In this document: one piece after another, positions 17,764 to 27,130 of the stretch | How the letters are laid out: each line of letters begins with the position of its first letter | Position numbering within the stretch: position 1 is the stretch's first letter | Assembly (NCBI GenBank): GCA_965267185.1 | Contig: OZ253937.1 | Span: forward strand, 3,720,001-3,784,000 | Length of the DNA stretch: 64,000 nucleotides | Origin: G965267185 sp965267185 | GTDB taxonomy: Bacteria; Pseudomonadota; Alphaproteobacteria; UBA6615 | Direction of reading: 5' to 3' | Translations under genes and position numbers: made by a program | The notes under the pieces: model-generated | What the model was told of the DNA's origin: nothing | The model's input: only the letters and a program-made list of their open reading frames with translations | The model's database searches: none

Positions 17764-18818
17764 ATGTCGGTCGATCATAGAATCGGTTTCTTTAAGTTCG
17801 CCAGCGTCCTGGCCGTTTTTGCGGTTGGGAGTGGCGTACTGGGCTTTGAGGGCGCCAGTGCGGAACAGATCGCCAGCGCGAGCCTCGATTCGCTAAAGCA
17901 GGAATATAAGCGGCCGGATCAAATCCGTTTCCGGACTACAACCCCTACACCCCGGAAAAAGCGGCGTTAGGGAAGATGCTTTATTTCGACCCGCGCGTGA
18001 GTGCCGGTCAGAATATGAATTGCGCGAGTTGTCACAATCCGTCCTTCGGGTGGGAAGCCCCGCTCGACCGGGCGATTGGCAGCCAAAACACCCCGCTCGG
18101 CCGCCATGCGCCGACCGTGCTCAACATGGCCTTTGCGACCCATTTTTACTTCTGGGATGGCCGTGCCAGCACGCTCGAAGAGCAGGCCAAGGGACCCATC
18201 GAGGCCGATGTTGAAATGAACATGCCCCTCGACCGGTTGGTCGAGCGGTTGCAAGGAATCGAAGGGTATCGTGACTGGTTTGCACGTGTGTTTCCGGAGG
18301 AAAACATCACCGAGGATACGATCGTGCAGGCGATCGCGACCTATGAGCGAACCGTTGTCGCCAGCTACGCCCCGTTCGATGCCTGGATCGATGGCGACGA
18401 GTCGGCGATATCGGAATCGGCAAAACGCGGCTTCGAGTTATTCAACGGCAAGGCTGAATGTGCGGCCTGTCACTCGGGCTGGAACTTCACGGACGATGAG
18501 TTTCATGACATCGGCCTGCCGTCCGAAGATATCGGCCGCGCGGCCGTCGACAGCAGCGACATCAAGAATATTCAAGCGTTCAAGACGCCCAATTTGCGCG
18601 ACCTGACCCAGCGCATGCCGTTTATGCATGACGGGTCGATCGACGATCTCGACGGTGTCATTCGCCACTACATTAGTGGCGGCATTCAGCGCGCCTCGCT
18701 GTCGCCAAAGATGTTTTCGCTCGATCTCTCAGAGGAAGAAATTGCCGATCTCATCGCCTTTCTCGAGTCCTTGACCGGCGAGGCAACTGTCGTCGCCCTG
18801 CCCCGTTTGCCGAACTGA
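17764..18818 (+). pseudogene. Di-heme cytochrome c peroxidase with one-base frameshift
   Basis: Periplasmic CcpA/MauG-type peroxidase that reduces H2O2 with electrons from a small cytochrome c. Signal peptide ends ...FEGASA. Heme-binding CxxCH motifs are CASCH and CAACH. The first frame (from 17764) runs to a stop at 17970 and the rest reads from another frame; the family's PDQIPFPDYNPYTPEKAALG block is recovered by adding one base at about 17925-17926 (CC where CCC is expected). With that base the gene is exactly 352 codons, 351 aa, a normal length. Either a sequencing/assembly deletion or a recent inactivation. The second frame alone, from an ATG at 17976, lacks the signal peptide and could not mature. 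Confidence 0.85.
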
Positions 18819-18827
18819 GGTTAAGTT

Positions 18828-20507
18828 ATGTCCATTCGCAATCGTATTTTTGCCGGCTTCTTTGTGGTGATTCTGATCGGGGCGCTACAGGGTGGGTTCC
18901 TGACGCGCAACGTGATGACGACGTCGGAAACCATCGAGACCGTATTCGAGGGACCGCTCAAAGCGGTTGAAAGCGCGCGCGCCGCATGGACGCGGTTCCG
19001 CGACGCGCGGGAACACCTTTCCGGCGTTCTTCGCATGGTCGAGCCCACCGATAGTAAGGCTTCGCTCGCGGAGTTTGACGCCAGGTTTGCCGAATTCGTG
19101 GCGCGTATCGACACCGTAGAAGCGCGGACGACCAACGATGAAGCACAGGCGCAACTCGCACAGATTCGCGAGCTTAGCAGCCGGTGGCGCGATGCCGCCC
19201 GACAGCTACTTGGCGCATCCGCTACTCAGAGCATCGTCGCTCCCCATGTTTTGACTCAATTGGAGGCGGGTATCGCAGGCGGCCTCGATAACCTGGTCGG
19301 CCAAACAATTGCTGGCGCTCAGGTGCTGCAGACCGAGACCGTGAGTCAGACCAAGTCATTGGTCACCTTGGGTATGGTTCTGCTTGGCCTTACGGTGGCG
19401 CTCGGAATCGGTATCGCGGTTGTCATTTCGCTCGGTTTGACGCGGCCTCTCGGGCGTCTCCAGGAGGCTATGAGCCGGCTTTCCAGCGGCGACCTGCAGG
19501 TCGAGCTGTCCGATTCGGCGCGCCGCGACGAGATTGGCGCGATGGCGAAATCCGTTCAGGTCTTCAAGGACAACGCGATTGAGAAGTCCCGCTTGGAGCA
19601 GGAGCAGAAGCAGGGCGAAGAAGCTCAGGCGCAGTCGGCAGCGCAGGCTGAGCAAGAAAAGCGCGAAATGATGAAAACGCTGGCTGAAAACTTCGAGAGC
19701 AGCGTCGGTGGCGTTATCGCCTCGCTTGGCGCAGCTGCGGAGGAGATGCGTTCGTCTGCTACGACCATGACGGCGACGGCGGACGATGCGAGCAAACGTT
19801 CGTCGACGGTTGCCGACGCTTCGGAAACGGCGACAGCCAACGTGCAAAAAGTGGCGAGTGCGTCGGAGGAGATGGCGGCTTCGGTGCAGGAGATTTCGCG
19901 TCAGGTCGCGCAGAGCGCACAGACGGCCAACGGTGCAGTCGAGACCGCGAATTCGACCAATGAGAAAGTCGAAGGCTTAGCCGCGGCTGCCGAAAAGATC
20001 GGTGAAGTTGTGGAGCTCATCAGCGATATCGCTGCGCAAACCAACCTTCTGGCGTTAAATGCCACCATTGAGGCGTCGCGCGCTGGCGAGGCGGGTAAAG
20101 GGTTTGCCGTCGTTGCCTCAGAAGTTAAATCTTTGGCAACCCAGACCGCCAAGGCGACGGAAGATATCTCTACCCAGATTACGTCGATTCAGGGCGAAAC
20201 TGCTGATGCGGTGGATGCGATCCGCGAGATTGGCAGCGCGATAACCGAGATCAGTGAAATGGCCCAAGCCATCTCATCGGCGGTCGAAGAGCAGGGGACG
20301 GCGACCCAAGCGATTTCGCAAAACGTGCAGCAGGCCGTGACGGGTACTCAGGATGTCTCGTCCAATATTGTCGAGCTATCGCGTGGCGCGCAGGAGACTG
20401 GCACTTTGTCCCAGGAAGTTCTGTCCTCGGCCGAACAACTCGGTCGGGAGTCGCACGACCTGAAGGCAGCGGTTTCGACCTTTCTCGACAAGATCAAAGT
20501 CGCCTGA
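18828..20507 (+). CDS. Methyl-accepting chemotaxis protein
   Basis: 559 aa transmembrane chemoreceptor. TM1 at residues about 7-25, a short periplasmic helical sensor region (about 30-165), TM2 at about 172-200, HAMP (about 201-255), a Gln/Glu-rich coiled linker (EKSRLEQEQKQGEEAQAQ), and a signalling domain with the conserved hairpin tip (ISDIAAQTNLLALNATIEAS, then RAGEAGKGFAVVA). No C-terminal CheR-binding pentapeptide (ends FLDKIKVA). It starts 9 bases after the peroxidase gene, so the two are probably one operon. A terminator follows at 20540. Confidence 0.95.
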   Translation: MSIRNRIFAGFFVVILIGALQGGFLTRNVMTTSETIETVFEGPLKAVESARAAWTRFRDAREHLSGVLRMVEPTDSKASLAEFDARFAEFVARIDTVEARTTNDEAQAQLAQIRELSSRWRDAARQLLGASATQSIVAPHVLTQLEAGIAGGLDNLVGQTIAGAQVLQTETVSQTKSLVTLGMVLLGLTVALGIGIAVVISLGLTRPLGRLQEAMSRLSSGDLQVELSDSARRDEIGAMAKSVQVFKDNAIEKSRLEQEQKQGEEAQAQSAAQAEQEKREMMKTLAENFESSVGGVIASLGAAAEEMRSSATTMTATADDASKRSSTVADASETATANVQKVASASEEMAASVQEISRQVAQSAQTANGAVETANSTNEKVEGLAAAAEKIGEVVELISDIAAQTNLLALNATIEASRAGEAGKGFAVVASEVKSLATQTAKATEDISTQITSIQGETADAVDAIREIGSAITEISEMAQAISSAVEEQGTATQAISQNVQQAVTGTQDVSSNIVELSRGAQETGTLSQEVLSSAEQLGRESHDLKAAVSTFLDKIKVA

Positions 20508-20539
20508 GGCGCCATCCTTAGCTTTATTTACAAGCACCG

Positions 20540-20567
20540 AAAGCCCCGCTTCGGCGGGGCTTTCTCT
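20540..20567 (+). terminator. Rho-independent terminator after the chemoreceptor gene
   Basis: AAAGCCCCGC (20540-20549), loop TTCG, GCGGGGCTTT (20554-20563), then a pyrimidine-rich T tract. A perfect 10-bp stem with UUCG tetraloop. Confidence 0.88.
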
Positions 20568-20603
20568 TTGCGGTGGTGATCGGCCGTACTTCGATACCCG
20601 CCG

Positions 20604-20897
20604 CTAATCCATCAACTCGTAACTGACCATTTTCATCGTCGTGCCCGCTTCGCGAAGCGGCACGAGCGCTTGATAGGCGTCGGAGCTGTGCCAGGCGTCG
20701 ATTTTCTCCAAACTCGGGAATTTGACGATAACGGTCAGGCCGTGATCGGTCTCTTCGCCGGTCAGCGCCTTGTCGGCTTTACCGCGATAGAGCAGCTCGG
20801 CGCCGTACGGCGCGGCGACTTTCTGGGTTTCGGCGAAGTATTCCTGGAATTTTTCCGGGTTTTCGACGGTGACCGTCGCGATCATCAGAGCAGCCAT
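20604..20897 (-). CDS. DUF1330 family protein
   Basis: 97 aa, ferredoxin-like dimeric alpha-beta barrel fold. Begins MAALMIATVTVENPEKFQEY, with a Lys-rich turn and the family's VIVKFPSLEKIDAWHSSDAY block. No catalytic activity is established for the family. Divergent from the HxlR regulator, which may control it; 158 A+T-rich bases lie between them. Confidence 0.85.
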   Translation of the reverse strand: MAALMIATVTVENPEKFQEYFAETQKVAAPYGAELLYRGKADKALTGEETDHGLTVIVKFPSLEKIDAWHSSDAYQALVPLREAGTTMKMVSYELMD

Positions 20898-20984
20898 TTC
20901 GGTTTCCTTTCAGCGTGTATTGATTGGGGTAACAAAGCTTGTCACTGGCTCACGGCCAGAGACGGACGGTAGGTAGGGGTATAG

Positions 20985-21024
20985 TTGAAAATATCAAGTA
21001 AATAATTTATATTTTAAACTTCAA
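20985..21024. promoter_or_regulatory. A+T-rich dyad upstream of the HxlR gene
   Basis: AAAATAT (20988-20994) and ATATTTT (21009-21015) form an inverted repeat flanked by TTGAA (20985-20989) and TTCAA (21020-21024). Placed between divergent DUF1330 and HxlR genes, as expected for an autoregulatory operator. Weak evidence. Confidence 0.35.
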
Positions 21025-21055
21025 GGCCTAACGAACGAACTCCAGAGGGAAATAC

Positions 21056-21727
21056 ATGGCTGGACCGCGGCGCTATCAACTGCTGTGCCCCATCGCCCGG
21101 GCGTTGGACCGGGTGGGTGACCGCTGGACGCTGCTGATTTTGCGCGATCTCCATGCCGGCCCGGCGCGGTTTTCAGATCTCAAGACGGGCTTGGACGGAA
21201 TCGCCACTAACCTTCTGGCCAACCGGCTACAACAACTGACCGACGATGGGCTGATAGTCCGCCGCGAGGGGGAGTTCGGCGCCGCGCTCTATGAGCTAAC
21301 GGAACTCGGTACGCGCACTCGTGACCTGCTGTTCGAGCTGGCGCTCTTCGGGGGACACTTTTCGCCGGACGAAGATATCGGCCGGCCGGGTAATCTCCGC
21401 ACTGTGGCGGTGACCCTGGAAGCAGCGTGCCAACGGGTGGTGACAACAGAAATGGATTTCGTCGCCGACCTTGATGTGGATGGCGAACATTTCACGCTCA
21501 CCGCCCGTGGTGGAAATGTGGGTGTCCACTACGCCGCCGCCGCCGATCCCGATGTGAGCGTCGCGACTGAGTACGAACCGATGGTGGCGGCGGCCGACGG
21601 GCGACTATCGATGGATGCGTTCGCCGCCGGTCATCTGCATATCACTGCCCACACGCCGGGCAAGGTCACAGACATGCTGACGCTGCTTGGCGGCGCGATG
21701 GCGCACATCGTCGACGCCAATAAATAG
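21056..21727 (+). CDS. HxlR-family transcriptional regulator with C-terminal SCP2-like domain
   Basis: 223 aa. The HxlR winged helix spans about 1-105 (CPIARALDRVGDRWTLLILRD; then RFSDLKTGLDGIATNLLANR). The extra C-terminal region (about 125-220, ending MLTLLGGAMAHIVDANK) looks like a sterol-carrier/SCP2-type pocket, known in longer HxlR proteins. Conserved Cys at residue 11 (LLCPIA) fits the family's redox-sensing Cys. ATG at 21056 follows AGAGGGAA. Confidence 0.87.
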   Translation: MAGPRRYQLLCPIARALDRVGDRWTLLILRDLHAGPARFSDLKTGLDGIATNLLANRLQQLTDDGLIVRREGEFGAALYELTELGTRTRDLLFELALFGGHFSPDEDIGRPGNLRTVAVTLEAACQRVVTTEMDFVADLDVDGEHFTLTARGGNVGVHYAAAADPDVSVATEYEPMVAAADGRLSMDAFAAGHLHITAHTPGKVTDMLTLLGGAMAHIVDANK

Positions 21728-21849
21728 TGGCATCGCTGGAGATCGACGGCACCTTCCGTTGGATTCCTTGCACAACCGCTTATGTGGTAGGGGCGTATGG
21801 AGACGCTGTGTGATCTTCGCGCAGAAGACGGTCAGATGGAGGAGTCAGT

Positions 21850-22596
21850 ATGGTTCTTAATGAACAGCAAGAAGCAATGTGCCGGGACAGCGAATGGGAT
21901 TTCTCCGATCTCAAGGCGATGTTCATAAACTGCACACTGAAAAAATCGCCCGAGATGTCCCATACAGATGGGCTGATCCGAATTTCGCGCGCGATCCTGG
22001 AAAAGAACGGCGTTCAAGTCGATACGGTGCGGGCGGTCGATCACGATATCGCCTACGGTGTCTATGACGACATGACCCAGCATGGTTGGGATAAGGATGA
22101 ATGGCCCGGCATCTTCGAAAGGGTGATGGCGGCCGATATTTTGATCCTCACCACGCCGATCTGGCTCGGCGAGAAATCGTCGGTGTGCACCAAGGTAATC
22201 GAGCGGCTGTACGGTAACTCCCACCTCCTGAACGATCAGGGCCAGTATGCCTATTACGGGCGGGTCGGCGGGTGCCTGGTTACCGGCAACGAAGACGGCG
22301 CCAAGCACTGCGCCATGAACATCCTCTACTCACTGCAACATCTGGGCTATGTGGTGCCGCCGCAGGCCGATGCCGGCTGGCTCGGCGAGGCGGGCCCGGG
22401 GCCGTCCTATATGGACGAGGGCTCGGGCGGGCCGGAGAACGACTTCACCAACCGCAACACCACCTTCATGACCTGGAACCTCCTCCACGCGGCACGGATG
22501 ATGAAGGACGCGGGCGGCTTCCCGGCGCACGGCAATCAGCGCTCGGAATGGGATGCCGGCTGCCGGTTCGACTTTCCCAATCCGGAATATCGGTAG
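21850..22596 (+). CDS. NAD(P)H-dependent flavodoxin-like FMN reductase
   Basis: 248 aa flavodoxin fold. The FMN-phosphate loop follows the first strand (MFINCTLKKSPEMSHTDG) and a second contact is TTPIWLGEKSS. ATG at 21850 has GGAGG 8 bases upstream. Family members reduce quinones or azo/nitro compounds, or act as iron-chelate reductases; the substrate here is not decided. It ends 17 bases before the convergent tctA stop. Confidence 0.85.
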   Translation: MVLNEQQEAMCRDSEWDFSDLKAMFINCTLKKSPEMSHTDGLIRISRAILEKNGVQVDTVRAVDHDIAYGVYDDMTQHGWDKDEWPGIFERVMAADILILTTPIWLGEKSSVCTKVIERLYGNSHLLNDQGQYAYYGRVGGCLVTGNEDGAKHCAMNILYSLQHLGYVVPPQADAGWLGEAGPGPSYMDEGSGGPENDFTNRNTTFMTWNLLHAARMMKDAGGFPAHGNQRSEWDAGCRFDFPNPEYR

Positions 22597-22613
22597 GCTT
22601 ACTAAGTGGCGGC

Positions 22614-24131
22614 TCAGTCTTGCTCGACCATCTCCGGGCGTCGCCTTGCCCGTCGCGCCCGCCATGCTGGCAAGAAAATGAGCACCACTGCAAGTAGCAG
22701 CAGCGCGAGCGTAATCGGCCGTTCCCAGATGAAGTTCAGGCCGTCGGCATTGCGCATCGCGCGGCCAAAATTGTCTTCCATCATCTGACCGAGAATGAAA
22801 CCGATCAGCAGCGGTGCCAGCGGGTAATCGGCGAATCGCATGATCGTCGCGAACACACCGATGCCGATTAGGATCAGCAACTCGGTGGCGTTGTTCTGTC
22901 CGATGTAGACGCCCGACATGGCGAAAAAAATGATGAACGGGATGAGGTAGTTGCGCGGCACGGCCAGCAATTTCGCGATATAGGGGATCAGCGGCAGGTT
23001 GAGGACTAGCAGGATGAGATTGCCGATATACATGGAGATGATCACCGACCAGAAAATTTCCGGACGGTCGATCATCAGCCGGGGGCCCGGGTCGACATTG
23101 AGCGCGACCAGCGCTCCCAACAGTATGGCCGTGGTGCCCGACCCCGGAATGCCCAGCGTCAGCAAAGGCACAAACGAGCCGGTACAGGCGGCGTTGTTTG
23201 CCGTTTCCGGTGCCGCCAGTCCTTTGACCGAGCCGCGTCCGAACTCCTTTTGTTCATCGGCCTTGGCAATATTGCGCTCGACCGCATAGCCGAGGAACGA
23301 GGCGATGGTTGCGCCTGCACCCGGCAGCACCCCGATGAAGAAACCCTGGAGCGACTGGCGGCCGATCACCGGCGCGATGGTCCGCGCCTCTTTGCCGCTG
23401 ATGCGCAGACCCTTGATTTTCTGAGACTCCGATCCCGGCTGTCCGCCGCGCTTGCGGTCGATCACTAGGAACAGCGCTTCGGGTAGGGCGAACAACGCCA
23501 TCGCCAACGTCACGAAGCCCAATCCGCTTTGCAGATCGAGCAGGCCCAGGGTAAAGCGCGGCGCGTTAAATAGAGAGGATTCACCGACCGTGGAGAGCAT
23601 GATGCCAAACACCGTCATCATCAGCGCTTTCGCGACTTGGCCGGTGCCGGCGAAAGCGGCGATCGCGGTCAGCCCGACGACCATCAGCGCAAAGTACTCG
23701 GCCGACCAGAACAAAATCGCGAGCGATGACAACGCCGGGGCGAAGCCGAGGAGCAATATCGCGCCGATCGTGCCGCCGGCAAACGAAGAAATCGCGGCGA
23801 TGGTCAATGCTTTTCCGGCTTTGCCTTGGCGGGCCATGGGGTAGCCGTCGAACGAGGTTGCGACCGTGCCCGCGACTCCTGGTGCGTTTATCAGGATCGA
23901 CGATGTCGAGCCGCCGAAGATGGCGCCGTAGTAGACCCCGGCGAGCATGATCAGAGCTGCGGAGGGATCGCCGATCTTGATCGCAACCGGGATCATGATC
24001 GCGATGATCGAGATCGGGCCGAGCCCGGGCAGCATGCCGATAAAGGTACCGATTAGAACTCCGGCAACGACCATCAGCAAATTCTGAAAAGAAAGCGCTG
24101 CACCGAGGCCGAGCAATAAGCCTTCCAACAT
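22614..24131 (-). CDS. tctA: Tripartite tricarboxylate transporter, large membrane subunit TctA
   Basis: 505 aa, about 10-12 transmembrane helices. The family's conserved GTFIGMLPGLGPISIIAIMIP and YYGAIFGGSTSSILINAPG blocks are near the N-terminus, and a second PGAGATIASFLGYAVE repeat is in the middle, giving the expected inverted two-half architecture. Moves a carboxylate substrate delivered by the binding protein TctC, driven by an ion gradient. Last gene of tctC-tctB-tctA; 12 bases after tctB. Confidence 0.95.
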   Translation of the reverse strand: MLEGLLLGLGAALSFQNLLMVVAGVLIGTFIGMLPGLGPISIIAIMIPVAIKIGDPSAALIMLAGVYYGAIFGGSTSSILINAPGVAGTVATSFDGYPMARQGKAGKALTIAAISSFAGGTIGAILLLGFAPALSSLAILFWSAEYFALMVVGLTAIAAFAGTGQVAKALMMTVFGIMLSTVGESSLFNAPRFTLGLLDLQSGLGFVTLAMALFALPEALFLVIDRKRGGQPGSESQKIKGLRISGKEARTIAPVIGRQSLQGFFIGVLPGAGATIASFLGYAVERNIAKADEQKEFGRGSVKGLAAPETANNAACTGSFVPLLTLGIPGSGTTAILLGALVALNVDPGPRLMIDRPEIFWSVIISMYIGNLILLVLNLPLIPYIAKLLAVPRNYLIPFIIFFAMSGVYIGQNNATELLILIGIGVFATIMRFADYPLAPLLIGFILGQMMEDNFGRAMRNADGLNFIWERPITLALLLLAVVLIFLPAWRARRARRRPEMVEQD

Positions 24132-24143
24132 GACGGGTTCCTC

Positions 24144-24635
24144 CTACGAAACCAGGAACGATGGCCAGGGCCGCAGGAACACACCCAACACTTCTTGGAC
24201 GAGGAACCAGACGATCAAAGCTCCGGCGACCGACACGGGTGCGAGTACTAGATACCGCCGCTCGCCCAAAATCGTGGCGCCGGCGATGAGAAACGCGGTC
24301 GTCGAAATAACGAAGCCGATGGGAAAAATTGCCAAGGCGTAGACAACCATTGCGGCGAGCAGACTTAGCGCTCGGCCGAATTCATACTCGCGGAACTTTC
24401 GCAGATCGATCTCGCCGAGCACGTCGCCGTCTTCGTCACTCGCGGATTGCGGTCGGGGCGCAAACAGTAGAACGAGAGCCAGTAGCACGCCGAGCGCGGC
24501 CAGGCCGGTCGGCAGCGTATTGGGCAGGAACACCATATTGCGTTCGAACGGCAATATCCGATACGTCAGCGCGCCGTAGCCGTAAGCGCACGAGAACAAG
24601 AGGAAAAAAAGCGCCACCCATCGATCGAGTTTCAT
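24144..24635 (-). CDS. tctB: Tripartite tricarboxylate transporter, small membrane subunit TctB
   Basis: 163 aa from the ATG at 24635 (GGGTGA upstream; a GTG at 24644 has no clear site). Four hydrophobic helices: WVALFFLLFSCAYGYGAL, LAALGVLLALVLLF, LLAAMVVYALAIFPIGFVIS and APVSVAGALIVWFLVQ. A poorly conserved family recognised by topology and operon position between tctC and tctA. Confidence 0.9.
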   Translation of the reverse strand: MKLDRWVALFFLLFSCAYGYGALTYRILPFERNMVFLPNTLPTGLAALGVLLALVLLFAPRPQSASDEDGDVLGEIDLRKFREYEFGRALSLLAAMVVYALAIFPIGFVISTTAFLIAGATILGERRYLVLAPVSVAGALIVWFLVQEVLGVFLRPWPSFLVS

Positions 24636-24670
24636 TGGGATCACCCGATTTTAGCGAGAGAATTTTAAAA

Positions 24671-24696
24671 CGAGGGCGCGGCGAGCCGCGCCCTCG
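24671..24696 (-). terminator. Intercistronic hairpin between tctC and tctB
   Basis: Perfect 12-bp stem CGAGGGCGCGGC (24671-24682), 2-base centre, GCCGCGCCCTCG (24685-24696). On the transcribed minus strand it is followed by TTTTAAAATT. Likely a partial terminator or an RNA stabiliser that keeps tctC transcript above tctBA. Confidence 0.7.
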
Positions 24697-24710
24697 TGGC
24701 GACTATCGGT

Positions 24711-25694
24711 CTATAGGAAGCCGAGTTCCTTCATCAGACCGCCAATCTGATCTTCCTGCTGGACCAGGAAATCGAGGAACTTCTGGTCCGGATTGAAGAT
24801 GTCGACCCAGCCGTTGCGGTCGCGCACTGCGGCCCATTCCGGTGTGTCGTACATTTTGGCAAGTGCGTCGACGAAAGCTTTGCGCTTCTCGTCGGGCAAG
24901 CCGGGCGCTGCGAAGAAGCCGCGCCAGTTTACGAACTCGGCGTTCACGCCTTGCTCTTTCAGCGTCGGGGCCTCGGGGAAGGCTGCGCTGCGCTCCGGTG
25001 CGGTCATAGCGAGGATGCGGAATTCGCCCGCGCGCGCCAATTCGACCGCTTCGGAAAAGCCGGTCGAGCCGAGATCGACCTCGCCGGACAACAACGCCGC
25101 GTTTAGTTTTCCGCCGGTATCGAACGGGATGTACTTGACCGTGGTGGGGTCGCCGCCGGCCGACTTGAAGGCTAGCGCGGCAACAAGATGGTCCATGCCA
25201 CCCGGAACCGAACCGCCGCCGACCGAGATGCTTCGCGGATCGGCGTTGTAGGCGGCGACGACGTCGCCAAACGTCTTGAACTTACTGTCGCTGCGGACAA
25301 CCAGCGCGGCATAGTCACCAATCGTTCCGGCAACCAGGGTGAGGTCGCGGAAGTTTTGCGGAAAGACCTTGGTCAGCGAGCGAATGACGATGGGCGTCGA
25401 GTTGACCATCAGCGTGCCGTGGTTCGACGCGGCATTCTCGATGAGCCAGCCGATGGCCTTGCCGCCGCCACCGCCGGACATGTTTTCGTATGTCGCCGTG
25501 CCGACAATACCGGCTTTGGTTAACGCTTCGCCGGTGCCGCGCGCGGTGCCGTCCCAACCGCCGCCGGCGCCGCCGGGAATCAGAAAGTGAATCGAATCGA
25601 GTTCGGCCGCCGATGCCGGGGCCGTAAACGCCGCTACGGATAGAGCAGCTGCACCGACGATTGCCATGCGTCGCGTCATTGTGGCTAATGTCAT
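24711..25694 (-). CDS. tctC: Tripartite tricarboxylate transporter substrate-binding protein TctC
   Basis: 327 aa periplasmic binding protein. Signal peptide residues 1-28 (RRMAIVGAAALSVAAFTA, cut after PASAA). Mature protein starts ELDSIHFLIPGGAGGGWDGTAR, the family's carboxylate-binding first loop, with AGTIGDYAALVVR and SVGGGSVPGGMDH further on. ATG at 25694 follows GAGGAG. Most TctC relatives bind citrate, other di/tricarboxylates or aromatic acids; the ligand is undecided. First gene of the operon. Confidence 0.94.
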   Translation of the reverse strand: MTLATMTRRMAIVGAAALSVAAFTAPASAAELDSIHFLIPGGAGGGWDGTARGTGEALTKAGIVGTATYENMSGGGGGKAIGWLIENAASNHGTLMVNSTPIVIRSLTKVFPQNFRDLTLVAGTIGDYAALVVRSDSKFKTFGDVVAAYNADPRSISVGGGSVPGGMDHLVAALAFKSAGGDPTTVKYIPFDTGGKLNAALLSGEVDLGSTGFSEAVELARAGEFRILAMTAPERSAAFPEAPTLKEQGVNAEFVNWRGFFAAPGLPDEKRKAFVDALAKMYDTPEWAAVRDRNGWVDIFNPDQKFLDFLVQQEDQIGGLMKELGFL

Positions 25695-25878
25695 TACTGG
25701 ATCTCCTCTGTCGAATATGTGAGCCGCGCGAAAGAATGGCGCGAACGAGGAACGGCCCGTTAGATTTGGTTTGGCTGTCCTCCCCGCGCCGTCTCGCCTG
25801 CTATTGTCGGTTGGTTACCGACGCTGGCGTTACGGCTAGCGCGGTACTGTTGCAGTTGAGCAGAGGCTGCACAAGTTC

Positions 25879-25899
25879 GACTATCGGTGTAGACTATCG
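25879..25899. promoter_or_regulatory. Direct repeat upstream of tctC
   Basis: GACTATCG occurs at 25879-25886 and 25892-25899, 13 bases apart, about 185-205 bases upstream of the tctC start. A direct repeat of this kind could bind a two-component response regulator such as TctD; inference. The rest of the 271-base gap 25695-25965 holds no gene. Confidence 0.3.
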
Positions 25900-25965
25900 C
25901 CACCGTACGGTTGCCAAATAAATGTAATGCTTGTAGCCGGCCCGCGGGCTAATCGCAGCGTTGGC

Positions 25966-27096
25966 CTACTCCGCGGCGTCGTCTTGGCGCTGGCGCGGTG
26001 TTTGCGCGCCGATGACACCGACCTGTCCGCGGTGGCGCAGCAACTGGTCGGCCAGCACGACCGCCATCATCGCTTCGCCGACGGGCACTGCCCGGATGCC
26101 GACGCAGGGATCGTGGCGGCCCTTGGTAGCGATTTCGGTTTCCGCGCCGTCGCGGCCGACCGTTTGGCGCGGCGTTAGGATCGAGCTGGTCGGTTTTACG
26201 GCGAAGCGCACGACCAAATCCTGACCGGTCGATATACCGCCAAGCACGCCGCCGGCGTTGTTAGACGTGAAGACGACCCGGTCGCCCTCGCTGCGCATTT
26301 CGTCGGCGTTTTCCTCGCCGGTCAGCGCGGCGGCAGCGATGCCATTACCAATCTCAACGCCTTTGACGGCGTTGATGCTCATCATTGCCGAGGCCAGTTC
26401 GGCGTCGATCTTACCGTAGATCGGTTCGCCGAGGCCTGCGGGAACGCCCGAAGCGGTGACTTCGATAACGGCGCCGACGCTGGAGCCGGCCTTGCGCACA
26501 TCGTCGAGATAGGATTCCCAGCTTTTCGCCGCCGCTGCATCCGGGCACCAGAACGGGTTGTTCTCGACTTCGAGCCAATCCCAGTTGGCCCGGTCGATGG
26601 TCTGGGTGCCGATCTGCACCAGTGCCCCGCGAATGCTTACGCCGCTGGGGATGATCGCGTTCAATACCTGGCGGGCGATGGCGCCCGCGGCGACCCGCGA
26701 CGCGGTTTCCCGTGCCGACGCGCGGCCGCCGCCCCGGTAATCGCGGATGCCGTATTTCGCGTCGTAGGTGTAGTCGGCATGGCCGGGCCGGTACTTGGCC
26801 GCGATCTCGCTATAGTCACGCGAGCGCGCGTCGACGTTGCGGATCATCATGCTGACCGGCGCGCCGGTGGTCTCGCCTTCGAAGACGCCGGACAAGATCT
26901 CGACCTGGTCCGGTTCTTTGCGCTGGGTGGTGAAGCGCGACTGGCCGGGCCGCCGCCGATCGAGCCAATGCTGGATGTCGCTTTCGGCAATGGGAATGCG
27001 GGGCGGCACGCCGTCGACCACGCAGCCGATAGCCGGCCCGTGGCTTTCGCCCCAGGTGGTGAACTGAAAAAGCTGGCCGAAACTATTCGCGGCCAT
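25966..27096 (-). CDS. aroC: Chorismate synthase
   Basis: 376 aa, typical length. Final step of the shikimate pathway (EPSP to chorismate, FMNH2-dependent). N-terminal MAANSFGQLFQFTTWGESHG, conserved GGRASARETASRVAAGAIA and the C-terminal MLTPRQTVGRDG-type block (ILTPRQTVGRDG). Follows fabI by 34 bases, RBS AAGGAGACC. aroB and aroK lie in the same window but far away (62.7-64 kb). Confidence 0.97.
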   Translation of the reverse strand: MAANSFGQLFQFTTWGESHGPAIGCVVDGVPPRIPIAESDIQHWLDRRRPGQSRFTTQRKEPDQVEILSGVFEGETTGAPVSMMIRNVDARSRDYSEIAAKYRPGHADYTYDAKYGIRDYRGGGRASARETASRVAAGAIARQVLNAIIPSGVSIRGALVQIGTQTIDRANWDWLEVENNPFWCPDAAAAKSWESYLDDVRKAGSSVGAVIEVTASGVPAGLGEPIYGKIDAELASAMMSINAVKGVEIGNGIAAAALTGEENADEMRSEGDRVVFTSNNAGGVLGGISTGQDLVVRFAVKPTSSILTPRQTVGRDGAETEIATKGRHDPCVGIRAVPVGEAMMAVVLADQLLRHRGQVGVIGAQTPRQRQDDAAE

Positions 27097-27130
27097 AGGA
27101 GGTCTCCTTCGCCCTCGGCAAGGCTATGGC

